The notes: generated by a model from the sequence alone, not told the origin. A stretch of 64,000 nt of DNA from Streptomyces turgidiscabies Car8 (GCF_000331005.1 NZ_AEJB01000361.1:496001-560000), one strand, 5' to 3'. Shown: positions 16,006-25,600, counted from the stretch's first letter. Program-made: numbers and translations.

Positions 16006-18381
16006 ATGGTCGCGATCGTGGTCGCAGAGAAGCCGAGCGCAGCGAGGAACATGGCCAGCGCCCTCGGCGGGACGAAGGGCAGCTACAAGGGCACGGCCTA
16101 CGAGGTGGCGAGCCTCAGGGGTCATCTCTACGAGTTCGCCCAACCGCACGCGATGGTGGACTCCTCGCTCGCGGACGCCTATCTGAAGTGGGACCTGAGC
16201 AATCTGCCCTGGGATCCGGATGACCTGACGTGGAAGCGAGAGCCGCAGAAGAACGTCGCGGACGTCATCAAGACTCTGCGTTCTGCGCTCAGCCGCGGCG
16301 ACGAAATCGTCATCGCCACGGATCTGGATCCGTCCGGTGAGGGTGATCTGCTCTTCTGGGAGGCGATCGACGAACTCGGCTTCCACGGCAAGCGGTTCAG
16401 CCGCATGGAGTTCACCGACGAGTCGAAGGCCTCGATCCAGAAGGCGTTCGAACAGCGCCGGCCGGTGAAGTCCATGCAGAACGAGGGCGACTACCGCAAG
16501 GCGATGTACCGCTCCCAGTGGGACTTCCTGTCCATGCAGTTCACGCGTATCGCCACGGCGATGGGACGCCAGTCCGGCCAGGACCTCGTGCTGCGCCAGG
16601 GCCGGCTGAAGTCGGCGATGGTCTCTCTCGTCGGCGACCAGCAGAAGGCTTATGACGCGTACGTCAAGAAGCCGTTCTTCCAGAACCGCTTCCGCGACGA
16701 GAACGACGTCATGTACACGAACCCTGATGAACCGCGGTTCGACCAGAAGGGCCAGGTGCCGCAGCAGTACGGCCCCTCCCCTGTCGTCCTGGACAGCAAG
16801 GCGGGCAAGAAGACCGCGCCGCCGAAGCTGCTCGACCTCGCTTCCTTGTCCTCGATGCTCGTCGGCAAGGGTGTGAAGGCGAACCTGACGCTCTCGACCT
16901 ACCAGAAGATGTACGAGGACCAGGTCGTTTCCTACCCGCGCACGGAGGACAAGACGATCACGCCCGAGCAGTTCAAGGACCTCGCGCCGCTGATCGACAA
17001 GATCGCCGCCGTGGTCGGCGTCGACGCTGGGCTTCTGACGCATCGCCAGCCCCGGTCCACACACGTGAAGCCCGAGGGCGCGCACGGCGCGAATCGTCCG
17101 GGGCCGAAGGTGCCCTTCTCGCTGGACGAGGTCGAGCACAAGTACGGCAAGGCCGGACGGCTCATCTACGAGATGCTCGCGAAGAACTACCTGGCCATGC
17201 TCGCCGAGGACTACCTCTACGAGCAGCAGAAGGGCCACGTGGAGAAGTACCCGGACTTCGTCGGCATCGCCAATGTGCCCAAGAGCCCCGGCTGGCGGGC
17301 CGTGTTCGATCCGGACGCCGGCGACGACACGGCCGAAGGCGACGAGAACGAGTCCGGCAAGGGCCTGGGCCAGACCGCGGAGCCGTTCATCTTCGAGGGC
17401 GCGAACAAGCGCCCCGAGCATCCGACGATGAAATGGCTGATGAAGCAGCTGGAGAAGCGCGACGTGGGCACGGGCGCGACCCGCACCTCGACGTATTCCG
17501 AGGTCACCAACGGCAAGGCGAAGTACCCGCTGCTGACGGAGAAGGGCCGGAAACTCAGGCTGGCGCAGGCCGGCGAGATGAGCTGGCGGCTCCTGCCGGG
17601 CACACGCATCGGCGACCTCGGGCTCACCGAGAAGGTCTACGCCGACATGCGCGACATCGCCGCCGGGACGGCGACGGCCGAGGAGCGCCTGGCCGTCGTC
17701 GCCGACTGGGTGCGCGAGGACATCGCCACGATGACGAAGAACGCCACCTCTATGCGCGCCGAGCTGGGCCTGAAGAAGCAGGTGGTCGCCGCCCGCGCCG
17801 AGGGTGTGTGGCAGGCCGCTCCGGGTGGGCCGAAGAAGGTCGCCTTGAAGAAGATCTGGTCGGGCCACGAGTTCAGTGACGACGAGGTGGCGAAGCTGCT
17901 GGCGGGCGAGACGATCTCGTTCGAGGCCACGAACAAGGCGGGCAAGCCCTACACGGCCACCGGAGCGCTCGGCGTCGGCGACTTCAAGGGCCGCAAGTTC
18001 GTCGGGTTCCAGCTGGAGGTGCCGGACAAGCCGACGAAGTGGTCCGGCCGGACGTTCACGCCTGCGGAGGTCACGGCACTCTTGGCGGGCCAGGCGCTGG
18101 AGATCGACGACTTCGTCAGCGCGAGGACCGGTAAGACCTTCGGCTGCAAGGTCAGCTGGGACGCGAAGGCCAAGAAGATCGTCCCCGACTTCGGCTCCGG
18201 CGACGAGCCGCCGCGGTCCTGGTGTCAGGTGACCTTCACCGACGCGCAGCGCAAGGACCTGGCAGCCGGCAAGACCATCCAGGGCACGGGGTTCGTCTCG
18301 TCGAAGGGCAAGACCTTTGACGCGAAGGTCGCCTGGAAGGAAGAGGGCGGCAAGAAGAAGATCGTGCCGTTGTTCGGCTGA
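16006..18381 (+). CDS. Type IA DNA topoisomerase (topoisomerase III-like)
   Basis: A 791-residue enzyme that would relax or decatenate DNA through a transient 5'-phosphotyrosine bond. The Toprim domain starts VAIVVAEKPSAARNMASALG and contains the acidic motif TDLDPSGEG (D106, D108, E112). The catalytic Tyr is Y310 in SYPRTED. Instead of C-terminal zinc fingers it ends with three repeats of about 55 residues (from about 612, 668 and 735), each with F(S/T).(D/A)...LLAG-type helices and a K-(P/T)-(Y/F) strand, like topoisomerase C-terminal repeat modules in ICE and plasmid proteins. GAAGGAG precedes the ATG. Element-borne topoisomerases accompany conjugative systems and probably assist transfer or plasmid resolution. 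A terminator follows. Confidence 0.85.
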   Translation: MVAIVVAEKPSAARNMASALGGTKGSYKGTAYEVASLRGHLYEFAQPHAMVDSSLADAYLKWDLSNLPWDPDDLTWKREPQKNVADVIKTLRSALSRGDEIVIATDLDPSGEGDLLFWEAIDELGFHGKRFSRMEFTDESKASIQKAFEQRRPVKSMQNEGDYRKAMYRSQWDFLSMQFTRIATAMGRQSGQDLVLRQGRLKSAMVSLVGDQQKAYDAYVKKPFFQNRFRDENDVMYTNPDEPRFDQKGQVPQQYGPSPVVLDSKAGKKTAPPKLLDLASLSSMLVGKGVKANLTLSTYQKMYEDQVVSYPRTEDKTITPEQFKDLAPLIDKIAAVVGVDAGLLTHRQPRSTHVKPEGAHGANRPGPKVPFSLDEVEHKYGKAGRLIYEMLAKNYLAMLAEDYLYEQQKGHVEKYPDFVGIANVPKSPGWRAVFDPDAGDDTAEGDENESGKGLGQTAEPFIFEGANKRPEHPTMKWLMKQLEKRDVGTGATRTSTYSEVTNGKAKYPLLTEKGRKLRLAQAGEMSWRLLPGTRIGDLGLTEKVYADMRDIAAGTATAEERLAVVADWVREDIATMTKNATSMRAELGLKKQVVAARAEGVWQAAPGGPKKVALKKIWSGHEFSDDEVAKLLAGETISFEATNKAGKPYTATGALGVGDFKGRKFVGFQLEVPDKPTKWSGRTFTPAEVTALLAGQALEIDDFVSARTGKTFGCKVSWDAKAKKIVPDFGSGDEPPRSWCQVTFTDAQRKDLAAGKTIQGTGFVSSKGKTFDAKVAWKEEGGKKKIVPLFG

Positions 18382-18402
18382 TGCCCGGACAGGCGCTGAC
18401 GA

Positions 18403-18444
18403 GCAGCAGCGGGTCCCGGACCTCGGGACCCGCTGCTGCCTTTT
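18403..18444 (+). terminator. Strong intrinsic terminator after the topoisomerase
   Basis: A 16-bp perfect stem, GCAGCAGCGGGTCCCG (18403-18418) with CGGGACCCGCTGCTGC (18424-18439), has a five-base loop and a following CTTTT. Confidence 0.9.
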
Positions 18445-18470
18445 CACGACAGCGACAACAGAAGGATGTG

Positions 18471-18614
18471 ATGAGGACGATGAACGACATCGTGCAGCTG
18501 GGAGATCAGGTGGGCCTGATCGGCGATGTCCAGGGCGACACCAGGTCCCTGTACGACGTTTGGTTGCGATCGCATCTGTCGCTCTTTTCCCGAGTGCCCG
18601 CAGAGCCGTCGTAA
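18471..18614 (+). CDS. Small hypothetical protein (47 residues)
   Basis: The ATG at 18471 (or 18480) follows GAAGGA. The peptide begins MRTMNDIVQLGDQVGLIGDV and ends LFSRVPAEPS. A clear SD and its position right after a terminator suggest a separate small gene, perhaps truncated where the cargo block begins at about 18.6 kb. No family recognised. Confidence 0.4.
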   Translation: MRTMNDIVQLGDQVGLIGDVQGDTRSLYDVWLRSHLSLFSRVPAEPS

Positions 18615-18625
18615 AGGCTGTGAGA

Positions 18626-19522
18626 TCAGCCCTTGGGGAGCATGGGGCCACGCGTCATGTGGCTGTGCACGGCGGCTGCCACCGGCTGCTGTTCCAGGTA
18701 GCGCCCTGCCGCATGCGGGTCGTCTTGATTGTCCACGGCCACGTCGGTCACGCCTGGTGCGATTGCGGAGAGTCCCACACCGGCGGTGACGGGATCGTTG
18801 GGGTCGAAGACGTTCAACCAGCGCACGTTTGAGGGTAGTTGAAGCTCGTCAGATGCGCGTACCCCGAGTTTGCGCCGCAATGGAAGCCATGCCAGGGGCG
18901 ATCCGCAGGTGATGAGCATGCTCACGCCGCCATCAACGTCCGAGGGAATCCGGCCCCGTTGGAACATGTCGTACACGATGACGCTGCCCAGGGAGTGAGC
19001 GATGATCAGGCTGGCGCCGCTCTGTTCCACCGCCTCGCGCACGCGGTCGCGGACGGTGTCCGCCATGCCTTCGTACTTGGATTTGGCGCTGAAGTAGCCG
19101 TACACCTCACTGACCCTGCTGAGCAGCGCCTTCCCCACTCCAGGGCCGCATCTGCGGTCGATACGCGCGAGCGCCGCCGTGATGCGGGGCGAGACAGGCG
19201 GAGGTGCGCCCAAAGTGCCGGCCGCCGGCCGCTCTCCCAGCACGGGTGGCGTGTGGGCCTCCAAGGCCTGCGCCAGCAGTTCCAGCTGTTCCTCGTCGGT
19301 TTCGGCCAACCACTCGGACGGGTCGTCGTCGCCGAGCTGGAAGCGCCCTTTGGGGAAGACGTCGCCGTAGTACGGGGTGATGACCGACGGTGTGGGGGAC
19401 GTGGGGCCGCAGTGCAGGGATATGCCTTCCGCCAGAGCCAGGTTCCAGTCCTCGGCCAGCTTGAGGGAGTTGGTGTCGCGCTGGCGGATTCCGTGGACTC
19501 CCACCACATGCAGATCGCTCAC
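18626..19522 (-). CDS. Alpha/beta hydrolase, lipase/esterase-like
   Basis: A 298-residue soluble protein with the alpha/beta-hydrolase fold: oxyanion-side HVVGVHGIRQR at residues 5-15, nucleophile elbow AHSLGSV with Ser177, a late acidic residue in NVFDPNDPVT and a His near the end (VAAAVHSHMT). No signal peptide, so it acts in the cytosol, unlike typical secreted lipases. It is transcribed divergently from the caspase-NTPase-WD40 gene with 134 bases between starts. Cytosolic hydrolases beside STAND-like NTPases are candidate effectors against membranes or metabolites; that link is inference from context. Confidence 0.75.
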   Translation of the reverse strand: MSDLHVVGVHGIRQRDTNSLKLAEDWNLALAEGISLHCGPTSPTPSVITPYYGDVFPKGRFQLGDDDPSEWLAETDEEQLELLAQALEAHTPPVLGERPAAGTLGAPPPVSPRITAALARIDRRCGPGVGKALLSRVSEVYGYFSAKSKYEGMADTVRDRVREAVEQSGASLIIAHSLGSVIVYDMFQRGRIPSDVDGGVSMLITCGSPLAWLPLRRKLGVRASDELQLPSNVRWLNVFDPNDPVTAGVGLSAIAPGVTDVAVDNQDDPHAAGRYLEQQPVAAAVHSHMTRGPMLPKG

Positions 19523-19656
19523 TGGACCGGCCCCCTCTCTCCTCCGCCTCCCCTGGCGGCACGCCGATGATGCTACCGGTGGCCCGCCGCGCCGCGCCGT
19601 ACGAGCGCGAAGGCGATCGTTCCCGGCGGTAGAGTGCCGCTTTCGAGCCGTAGGAC

Positions 19657-22600
19657 ATGGGCAAGCTGGGGGGCTTGATGAGCGGGGTGGCGCGTGCGTC
19701 CCGTCGGCTGATCGTCATCGCGGTGGACGACTACGCGGACGGCAACGCCGAGTTCACCAAGGGAATCAACGAGCAAGTGGGCGTCGTCACGGGCTGGTTG
19801 GCCGACTCCGCGCTGGGACCGGAGCGGCAGTTCTCGCTCCGGAGACCGGACGTGACGCTGCACTCGGTGCAGCAGGTACACCGGTTCCTGAACGTCCAGG
19901 ACATCGCCGGTGCCAGGCGCAGGGAAGCGATCGTCATCTACATCACCGGTCACGGTCAGCGGGGACCGTCCTCGGGCCGGCACTACCTGCGCTTCGCCCG
20001 CACCGACGACGGCCGGCTTCCGGGCACCGCGCTGACCACCAGCGAGGTCATCAGCGCCGCGCTGGGCAGCTCGGCCGAGCATGTGCTGGTCCTTGTGGAC
20101 TCCTGCTTCGCTGGGGCACTCGCCAACGATGTCCAGCCCGTACTGCGCGATCTGACATCCCGTCGCAAGCTGGCCTCGCTCGCCGTGGTCACGTCGGGCG
20201 ACTTCGACGAACAGCCTCTTGTCGGGTCGTTCACCGAACTCCTCAGGCGCACCCTGGAGAAGATCGGAGCCGAGGAGACCGGGTTCGCGAAGCCATATCT
20301 GTCGCTTCGTGAGTGGCGGGAGGCCCTGGAGTCCGTACAGCGCGAGGACCACGGGCTGGTCGAAGCCAGGTGGGTGTGGCCGGAGCAGCAGCTCTCCGAC
20401 GAGGCGAGCCTGTGCCTGCCGAACCCACGTTTCGAGGCTCCGCAGGATCTGGGGACCGCGGTGCGTGAACTGCCCGACGCCGCCGGGCTGTTCGACGGCT
20501 ACTGGCGTGATCGCGCCTCGGGCCGGATCCACTCGGAGGACATGGGCTGGTACTTCAGCGGGCGCCATCACGAAATGCGCACGCTGACTGAGTTCGTCAC
20601 CCGCGGCAGTGGTGTGCTCGTGGTGACGGGAGCGGCGGGCTCGGGGAAGTCCGCCCTGCTGGCCCGCCTGGTGACGCTCACTGATCCGGTTTTCCTCGAC
20701 CAGCCCGACCTGTCCCGAGTGGCGGCGGCGGTCCCCGCGGACGAACGTCCTGCTGCCGGTTCGGTGGACGCCGCCGTCCTGGCGCGGAACAAGACCTCGC
20801 TGGGCCTGATCGAGGATCTCCTGCGGGTGCTGGAGGCAGAGGCCGCCCCCGACGGGACAGCGCCCCTCCAGGCTCTGCTGGAGTGCCTCACCGCGCGTGC
20901 CCGCGAGAACCGGGTGCCGACCCTCGTCATCGACGCGCTGGACGAGGCCCAGGACAGCCTCGCCTGCCTCAACGACGTCGTCCTGCCGATCGCACGGTTG
21001 CGGGTGGAGCGTCATAAGCCGTTGGTGCGGATGGTGGTGGGGGTGCGCAGCTCTCCTCACGACTCGCCCGACGTCGCGGAGCACCTCGTGGACGCGGACG
21101 CCGACGAGCTGCTGCATCGGCTGTGCTGGGCATTGGAGGGCGATCGTCTGCCGGTCCCGGTCACCGTGCAGCGCACGGACGGTCCCGGCGTCGCCGACGA
21201 CATCGCCGCCTACGTCGAGGCCCTGCTCGCCGGAGACGAGGCCGGGCCCTACGCCGACAGGCGCGAGCAGGCCGGGATCGCTGCGCGTGCCGTGGCGCGT
21301 GCGGTGGCGCCGTCATTCCTGGACGGGCGGTTGGCCGCGGACCAGTTGCGGACCGCCCAGCATGTTCAGGAGGTGACCGCGCGGACTTGGCAGGAGCGTC
21401 TGAGCCGGGGCACGGTGGCGTTGCTCCACGAGGACCTCCACGAAGTGGCCCGTCAGCAGGGTCTGCCGGTGACCGTGCTGGTCAGAGTCCTGCGTGCCAC
21501 GGCGTTCGGGGCCGGTTCCGGACTGCCCTGGGCGGAGGTCTGGCCCGGTGTCGCCCACGCGCTCGTAGCTCCTGGTGACAGCGGGGCGTCGGTGGAGGAA
21601 CTTGCCGCCGCCATCCGCACCGTGCAGACGACTCGACTGACCGGCTATCTCGCCAGGAGCGAGGAGGATGGGCGCCTCACGTACCGGCCGGTGCACCAGC
21701 AGGTCGCCAAGGTTCTCCTGGAACAGCCCTCCTCTCTCGCCGGTACCTCACCCGTCGCACCCGGCGGTGATGAGGTGCCCCCGCCGCTCGCGGAGGAGCA
21801 CGCCCGCATCACCCGTGAGCTGGCGCTTCTCCTCCCCGCGGAGCGCGCCACCGCGCACCCCTACGTCCGGCGGCATCTCGTGGCACACGCCACCGCCGGA
21901 CACGTCCTGGACGACGAACACGTTCCCCTGCGACTGCTGTCCCAGGAGACCTCGCACACCCTGCGCGAACGACTGGGCCTACCGCTGCCCGAGGACCCGG
22001 AGGAGACCCACCGGACCCACGTCGCCGCGGCGGCACTGATCGAGCCCTATCTCACGGACGCCGTCGACCCGGCCTCCCGGCACAGCAGCATCGCTCTGCA
22101 CGCACTGGCACTCCGGCACCGCGAGGAACCGCAGGAGCCGGGCGCCACGGTCTTGAGCCCGCGCATGGTGTGGTGGCGGTCCGCCACCAACGTCCTGGCC
22201 ACCCCGGGACAGTATGTGCGCGCTCTCCTCACGATCGACGTGTCAACGGGACGCACCCTCGTCGTTGCCGGAACCAAGCAAGGGGCCCACGTCTGGGACG
22301 CGGCCGACGGCCAGCACCTGGCGGATCTCCCTGCCGGTCTCGTCGACGACCTGTGCGTCGTACGCGGGAACAGCAGAGCCTTCCTCGCCACCGCCGGACC
22401 TCGGGGTGTCGCGATCTGGGACCCGCTGTCCGGACTGCGGATCCACCACTCCAGTACGCCCGCCAGTGCGGTTCACGTCGTCACTGACGGTGAAGACCGG
22501 TGGCAGCTTCTCTCACGCTACGGCCACGGCCTCACCCGCTGGAAACCGGACCAGAACCGTTCCGAGACAGTGCCGTTCCCCACGGACGAAGCAGGTGGCC

Positions 22601-24090
22601 AGCGCCGTCCCGCGCACACCGTAATCCGCGACCGGAGAGGGCGACCGCTGCTCGTGTCGGCGGTCTCGGACGGACTGGTCCTGCAAAGTCTCGACGACGA
22701 CGCGATCCACTCACGCGCGCGCATCGCTTGCCGTGACGTGCGCAGACTCCTGTGCCTGCGGCGCCCGGGGCGTACGGACATGGTGCTGGTGGCAAGTACC
22801 GGCCGCGTCCTGAGCTGGGATCCCGACACGGGGCAGGTGCTGCCGGTGGGCAAGGGGCCTGCCGCGTTTCCCGCACAGTTCGATCTCCCGGACGGCCGCG
22901 TGGTCATCGCTCTGGAGAGACGTCGACACCGGAGCGTGGAGGTGTGGGAACTCGGCGAGGGCGGCTGGGACTTGGTCGCCGACGTCACCGTGGGAGAGAT
23001 CACCGGGCTGACGACGCTGCCGGCGGCGGACCGATGGCTCGTGGCCACGTCCGGCGAGGAAGGTCTGCGCCTGTGGCAGCCAAAACCGGCCACCCCCCGT
23101 ACGCCGCCCGGAATGTCGGTGGGACCGGTCACCGCGCTGACGGCGCTTCGGATGCCTGCGGCGGACGGCCGGGGCCACCACCGATGGATCGTCGGCAACC
23201 TCGCCGGCGCCGTAGCCATGGATCTGGACGGCGGCAACAGCACCGATCTGGCCGTCGGCATGGTCGACGCGCTCCATCCGGTTTCTCCGGGGCGCGTGGC
23301 CGTCCGGGCCGGCACCGGCACCGGCACACGGATCTGGCAGCCTTGGACAGCGGGAGACCAGCAGGGTCCGCGGCCCGCCCCGGGAGGAAGCCACCTCGCG
23401 GTCTTCCAGCGACGCGAAAGCTCTTCGGACTCGTGTGTCGTCAACTGGCCACCAGGCTCGACCCACTTGGCCCGCGCAAGCTACAGCGGCATTTTTCTGG
23501 AGGATGTCGAGGGCGGACCAAGCGAGCTCATCACCAGTGTGGCCTTCCCAAGGTCCCGCGCGGTCGTGGCCCTGCCTGCGAGCGACGGAGTCACTCCGTG
23601 GCTTGCGATCGGCACGGACCGTGGTGTCAGCATCTGGGATCTGGAAGGCGCGAGAGAAGTCGTACATCTGCGGGTACGGGGGAGGCGACGCTCGGACACC
23701 TTGGCGCTGGCGGTCCTTCGATCGGCCGGCTCCGTTCTCCTGGCCGCGGCCGACCGCGAGGGCATTCACACGTGGGACACGGCCGACTGGGAACCGCGGG
23801 CGCGGATCACGACCCCCTGGACCAAGTCGCTGGCTTCCGTCACGCTCTCCCCCACCCGCGATGTACTCGCCAGCGGGAGTGGTCACGCCCTTCACCTGTG
23901 GGACCCGGTTTCCGGCGAGCTGTTGCACAGTCTGATCACCGCCGCGCCCGTCGACTCCATCGCCTCGGTGTACGAGGACGGCCAGGTCTCCCTCGCGATC
24001 GGCGGACCCGCGGGCCTGGCCGCTTTCCGCGTGAACCTGCCGTCTCCTGAGCCGTGGGCTCGGCGCGAAACAGGGGGAAGCGGAGGGTAG
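19657..24090 (+). CDS. Caspase-like / NTPase / WD40 repeat protein
   Basis: A 1477-residue three-part protein. Residues about 15-210 are a caspase-like protease with the catalytic dyad His99 (YITGHGQ) and Cys150 (LVDSCFAG). Residues about 300-560 are a P-loop NTPase: Walker A GAAGSGKS at 325-332 and Walker B TLVIDALDE at 422-430. A helical linker follows, and from about 845 to the end there is a WD40-type propeller with repeated WD/W-(D/E)-P units (GAHVWDAADG; VAIWDPLSG; VSIWDLEGA; LHLWDPVSG). This sensor-switch-protease order is that of STAND signalling proteins, several of which kill infected cells. ATG 19657 or ATG 19678 may start it; the second has GGGGGG closer. It is the core of the 18.6-25.4 kb cargo block. 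Confidence 0.85.
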   Translation: MGKLGGLMSGVARASRRLIVIAVDDYADGNAEFTKGINEQVGVVTGWLADSALGPERQFSLRRPDVTLHSVQQVHRFLNVQDIAGARRREAIVIYITGHGQRGPSSGRHYLRFARTDDGRLPGTALTTSEVISAALGSSAEHVLVLVDSCFAGALANDVQPVLRDLTSRRKLASLAVVTSGDFDEQPLVGSFTELLRRTLEKIGAEETGFAKPYLSLREWREALESVQREDHGLVEARWVWPEQQLSDEASLCLPNPRFEAPQDLGTAVRELPDAAGLFDGYWRDRASGRIHSEDMGWYFSGRHHEMRTLTEFVTRGSGVLVVTGAAGSGKSALLARLVTLTDPVFLDQPDLSRVAAAVPADERPAAGSVDAAVLARNKTSLGLIEDLLRVLEAEAAPDGTAPLQALLECLTARARENRVPTLVIDALDEAQDSLACLNDVVLPIARLRVERHKPLVRMVVGVRSSPHDSPDVAEHLVDADADELLHRLCWALEGDRLPVPVTVQRTDGPGVADDIAAYVEALLAGDEAGPYADRREQAGIAARAVARAVAPSFLDGRLAADQLRTAQHVQEVTARTWQERLSRGTVALLHEDLHEVARQQGLPVTVLVRVLRATAFGAGSGLPWAEVWPGVAHALVAPGDSGASVEELAAAIRTVQTTRLTGYLARSEEDGRLTYRPVHQQVAKVLLEQPSSLAGTSPVAPGGDEVPPPLAEEHARITRELALLLPAERATAHPYVRRHLVAHATAGHVLDDEHVPLRLLSQETSHTLRERLGLPLPEDPEETHRTHVAAAALIEPYLTDAVDPASRHSSIALHALALRHREEPQEPGATVLSPRMVWWRSATNVLATPGQYVRALLTIDVSTGRTLVVAGTKQGAHVWDAADGQHLADLPAGLVDDLCVVRGNSRAFLATAGPRGVAIWDPLSGLRIHHSSTPASAVHVVTDGEDRWQLLSRYGHGLTRWKPDQNRSETVPFPTDEAGGQRRPAHTVIRDRRGRPLLVSAVSDGLVLQSLDDDAIHSRARIACRDVRRLLCLRRPGRTDMVLVASTGRVLSWDPDTGQVLPVGKGPAAFPAQFDLPDGRVVIALERRRHRSVEVWELGEGGWDLVADVTVGEITGLTTLPAADRWLVATSGEEGLRLWQPKPATPRTPPGMSVGPVTALTALRMPAADGRGHHRWIVGNLAGAVAMDLDGGNSTDLAVGMVDALHPVSPGRVAVRAGTGTGTRIWQPWTAGDQQGPRPAPGGSHLAVFQRRESSSDSCVVNWPPGSTHLARASYSGIFLEDVEGGPSELITSVAFPRSRAVVALPASDGVTPWLAIGTDRGVSIWDLEGAREVVHLRVRGRRRSDTLALAVLRSAGSVLLAAADREGIHTWDTADWEPRARITTPWTKSLASVTLSPTRDVLASGSGHALHLWDPVSGELLHSLITAAPVDSIASVYEDGQVSLAIGGPAGLAAFRVNLPSPEPWARRETGGSGG

Positions 24091-24352
24091 GTGCTCAGGC
24101 CCGGCCGGTGGCGCCGGTGTCCGGGTGATGAGTAAGAGGTGTGTGGGTTTCCAGGCTGCTGCGGGCCGGTACAGGGTGCGGTCCGAGGCTGTCGCCCGAC
24201 TGCAGGGCCACCGGACCATCGGGCACAAGAGCAGCCATCTATTCTTGGTGACCTCACATCAGGAGGCGGCGGCATCGCCTGGCAAGTAGGGTCCGTCGGC
24301 GTAGTGACTCGTGGGTGGGTAGGCCGAGTCGGGCCCACTGCGAGGCGATCCC

Positions 24353-25453
24353 TCAGATGCGCGCGACGGAATTGACAGACGGTACCGACCTGGCGAAGGA
24401 CTCCGAGCCGGTGACAGTCGGCCAGGAACATCCGCGGCTGCCAGTGCAGCCTCCCGCCGCCATGAGACAGAGCGTGACGGTGTAGCGAGGCCATGAGTAG
24501 GGGATGACGGCGAGTACCACGCCGAAGGCGCAGACGCTCCGGGGGTGGTCGTCGAAGCTCCCCAGGAACGTTGTCGCCGCGCTGGACTCTTGATGTTCGA
24601 CGACATCCAGGGCTGTGCGGGACCGGAGGAACAGGAGGGAGCCGATGACGCAGCTGATCACCTTGACGAGCCGATCGCCGCAAACAAGCTTGGCCTGGGT
24701 GCTCAGGTCGTCCCTGGAGTCCGCGGCGTTCACCCATCGCAGTGTCGACTGGCCCAGCACCAGCACGGTGCCGATGAAGATGCCGTAGAGCCAGATCCTC
24801 GGTGGCGTGTGCCCGTCCACCATGAACGAGAACGTGGACGGGCCACAGCCGCCCAGAACCGCGGCGACAGCCACCGTAGTCGCCGTACGGCGCAGCCTGC
24901 AGCCCAGGTTGGCCAGGATGAGGGTTTCACGGCTCGGTGTTCGGGGCGAGGCAGGCAGTCCCGTGCGGAGGAGCACCATGAGCGACGTGAATCCGAGCCA
25001 GACGAGCGCGGAGAAGAAGACGTCCCACCTGAGCAGGTCGGGAAAGAGCGCCCACACGGACCCCGCGACTCCCACCAGCCCGCCGCAGGTACGCGCGACC
25101 GCCGCCGCAAGGACAGCGTGCTCCCTACACCACGTCCTGGCGCCGAGCCAGGCCGCGGCAAGGTGCATGACGATCAGAGCCACCACCCAGGGAAAGTCGA
25201 ACCACAGGAACGCATTGGCGTAGGCCCGCAGGGGGACGCCGGAGGTGACCGCCCACGGTGCGCCGCCGAGGACGTAGAGCAGGCACGCGACGGTTCCCCA
25301 CAGCAGGGACCCTGCCCACGGACGGGCGAGCGGCTGACACCAGCGGCAGAGCTGCCACCAGGCGAGATCATGCGTGCCCAGGCGGCGCAGGTCGCAGGCG
25401 AGGTGTGTGAGGCACCGGTGGGCGTCGTCCGGATCCAGCGGCCCGCGGACGGA
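24353..25453 (-). CDS. Polytopic membrane protein without visible start, probably 5' truncated
   Basis: The frame is open for 366 codons from a TGA at 25454-25456 to the stop at 24353, yet no ATG or GTG occurs in the first 80 codons although these look coding (LDPDDAHRCLTHLACDLR, DLAWWQLCRWCQPLARPW). Six or more hydrophobic helices follow (e.g. SLLWGTVACLLYVLGG, WVVALIVMHLAAAWLG, IWLYGIFIGTVLVLGQ, VISCVIGSLLFL). The last 30 residues are less hydrophobic and may be out of frame. Either the 5' end was cut off where the cargo block meets the conjugation genes, or an indel hides the start. It is convergent to the caspase gene; a functional link is possible but unproven. Confidence 0.5.
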   Translation of the reverse strand, partial: SVRGPLDPDDAHRCLTHLACDLRRLGTHDLAWWQLCRWCQPLARPWAGSLLWGTVACLLYVLGGAPWAVTSGVPLRAYANAFLWFDFPWVVALIVMHLAAAWLGARTWCREHAVLAAAVARTCGGLVGVAGSVWALFPDLLRWDVFFSALVWLGFTSLMVLLRTGLPASPRTPSRETLILANLGCRLRRTATTVAVAAVLGGCGPSTFSFMVDGHTPPRIWLYGIFIGTVLVLGQSTLRWVNAADSRDDLSTQAKLVCGDRLVKVISCVIGSLLFLRSRTALDVVEHQESSAATTFLGSFDDHPRSVCAFGVVLAVIPYSWPRYTVTLCLMAAGGCTGSRGCSWPTVTGSESFARSVPSVNSVARI

Positions 25454-25534
25454 TCATGCCAGCCGCTCAGACGACACCCGATAACCCGGACTCGCCAGTC
25501 CGAGCCATCGAACGTCTCCATTCAAGCCCCTTTC

Positions 25535-25600
25535 ATTCTCGATTCAAATGACCTATCTGAGATAGGATGCCATCTACACACCTCACGTATGAGGACTTTT
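25535..25600 (+). promoter_or_regulatory. Probable promoter of the transfer operon
   Basis: An AT-rich stretch containing GATAGGATGCCAT (25561-25573), the same TAGGAT-GCC box as at 12476-12487. TAGGAT fits a -10 hexamer. A palindrome-like CACCTCACGTATGAGGA lies just downstream. It precedes the operon beginning at 25652. Confidence 0.5.

Noticed and set aside
15985-18651. 888-codon minus-strand open frame opposite the topoisomerase
   Set aside because: It is the shadow of a gene with unambiguous topoisomerase motifs and has no independent support.
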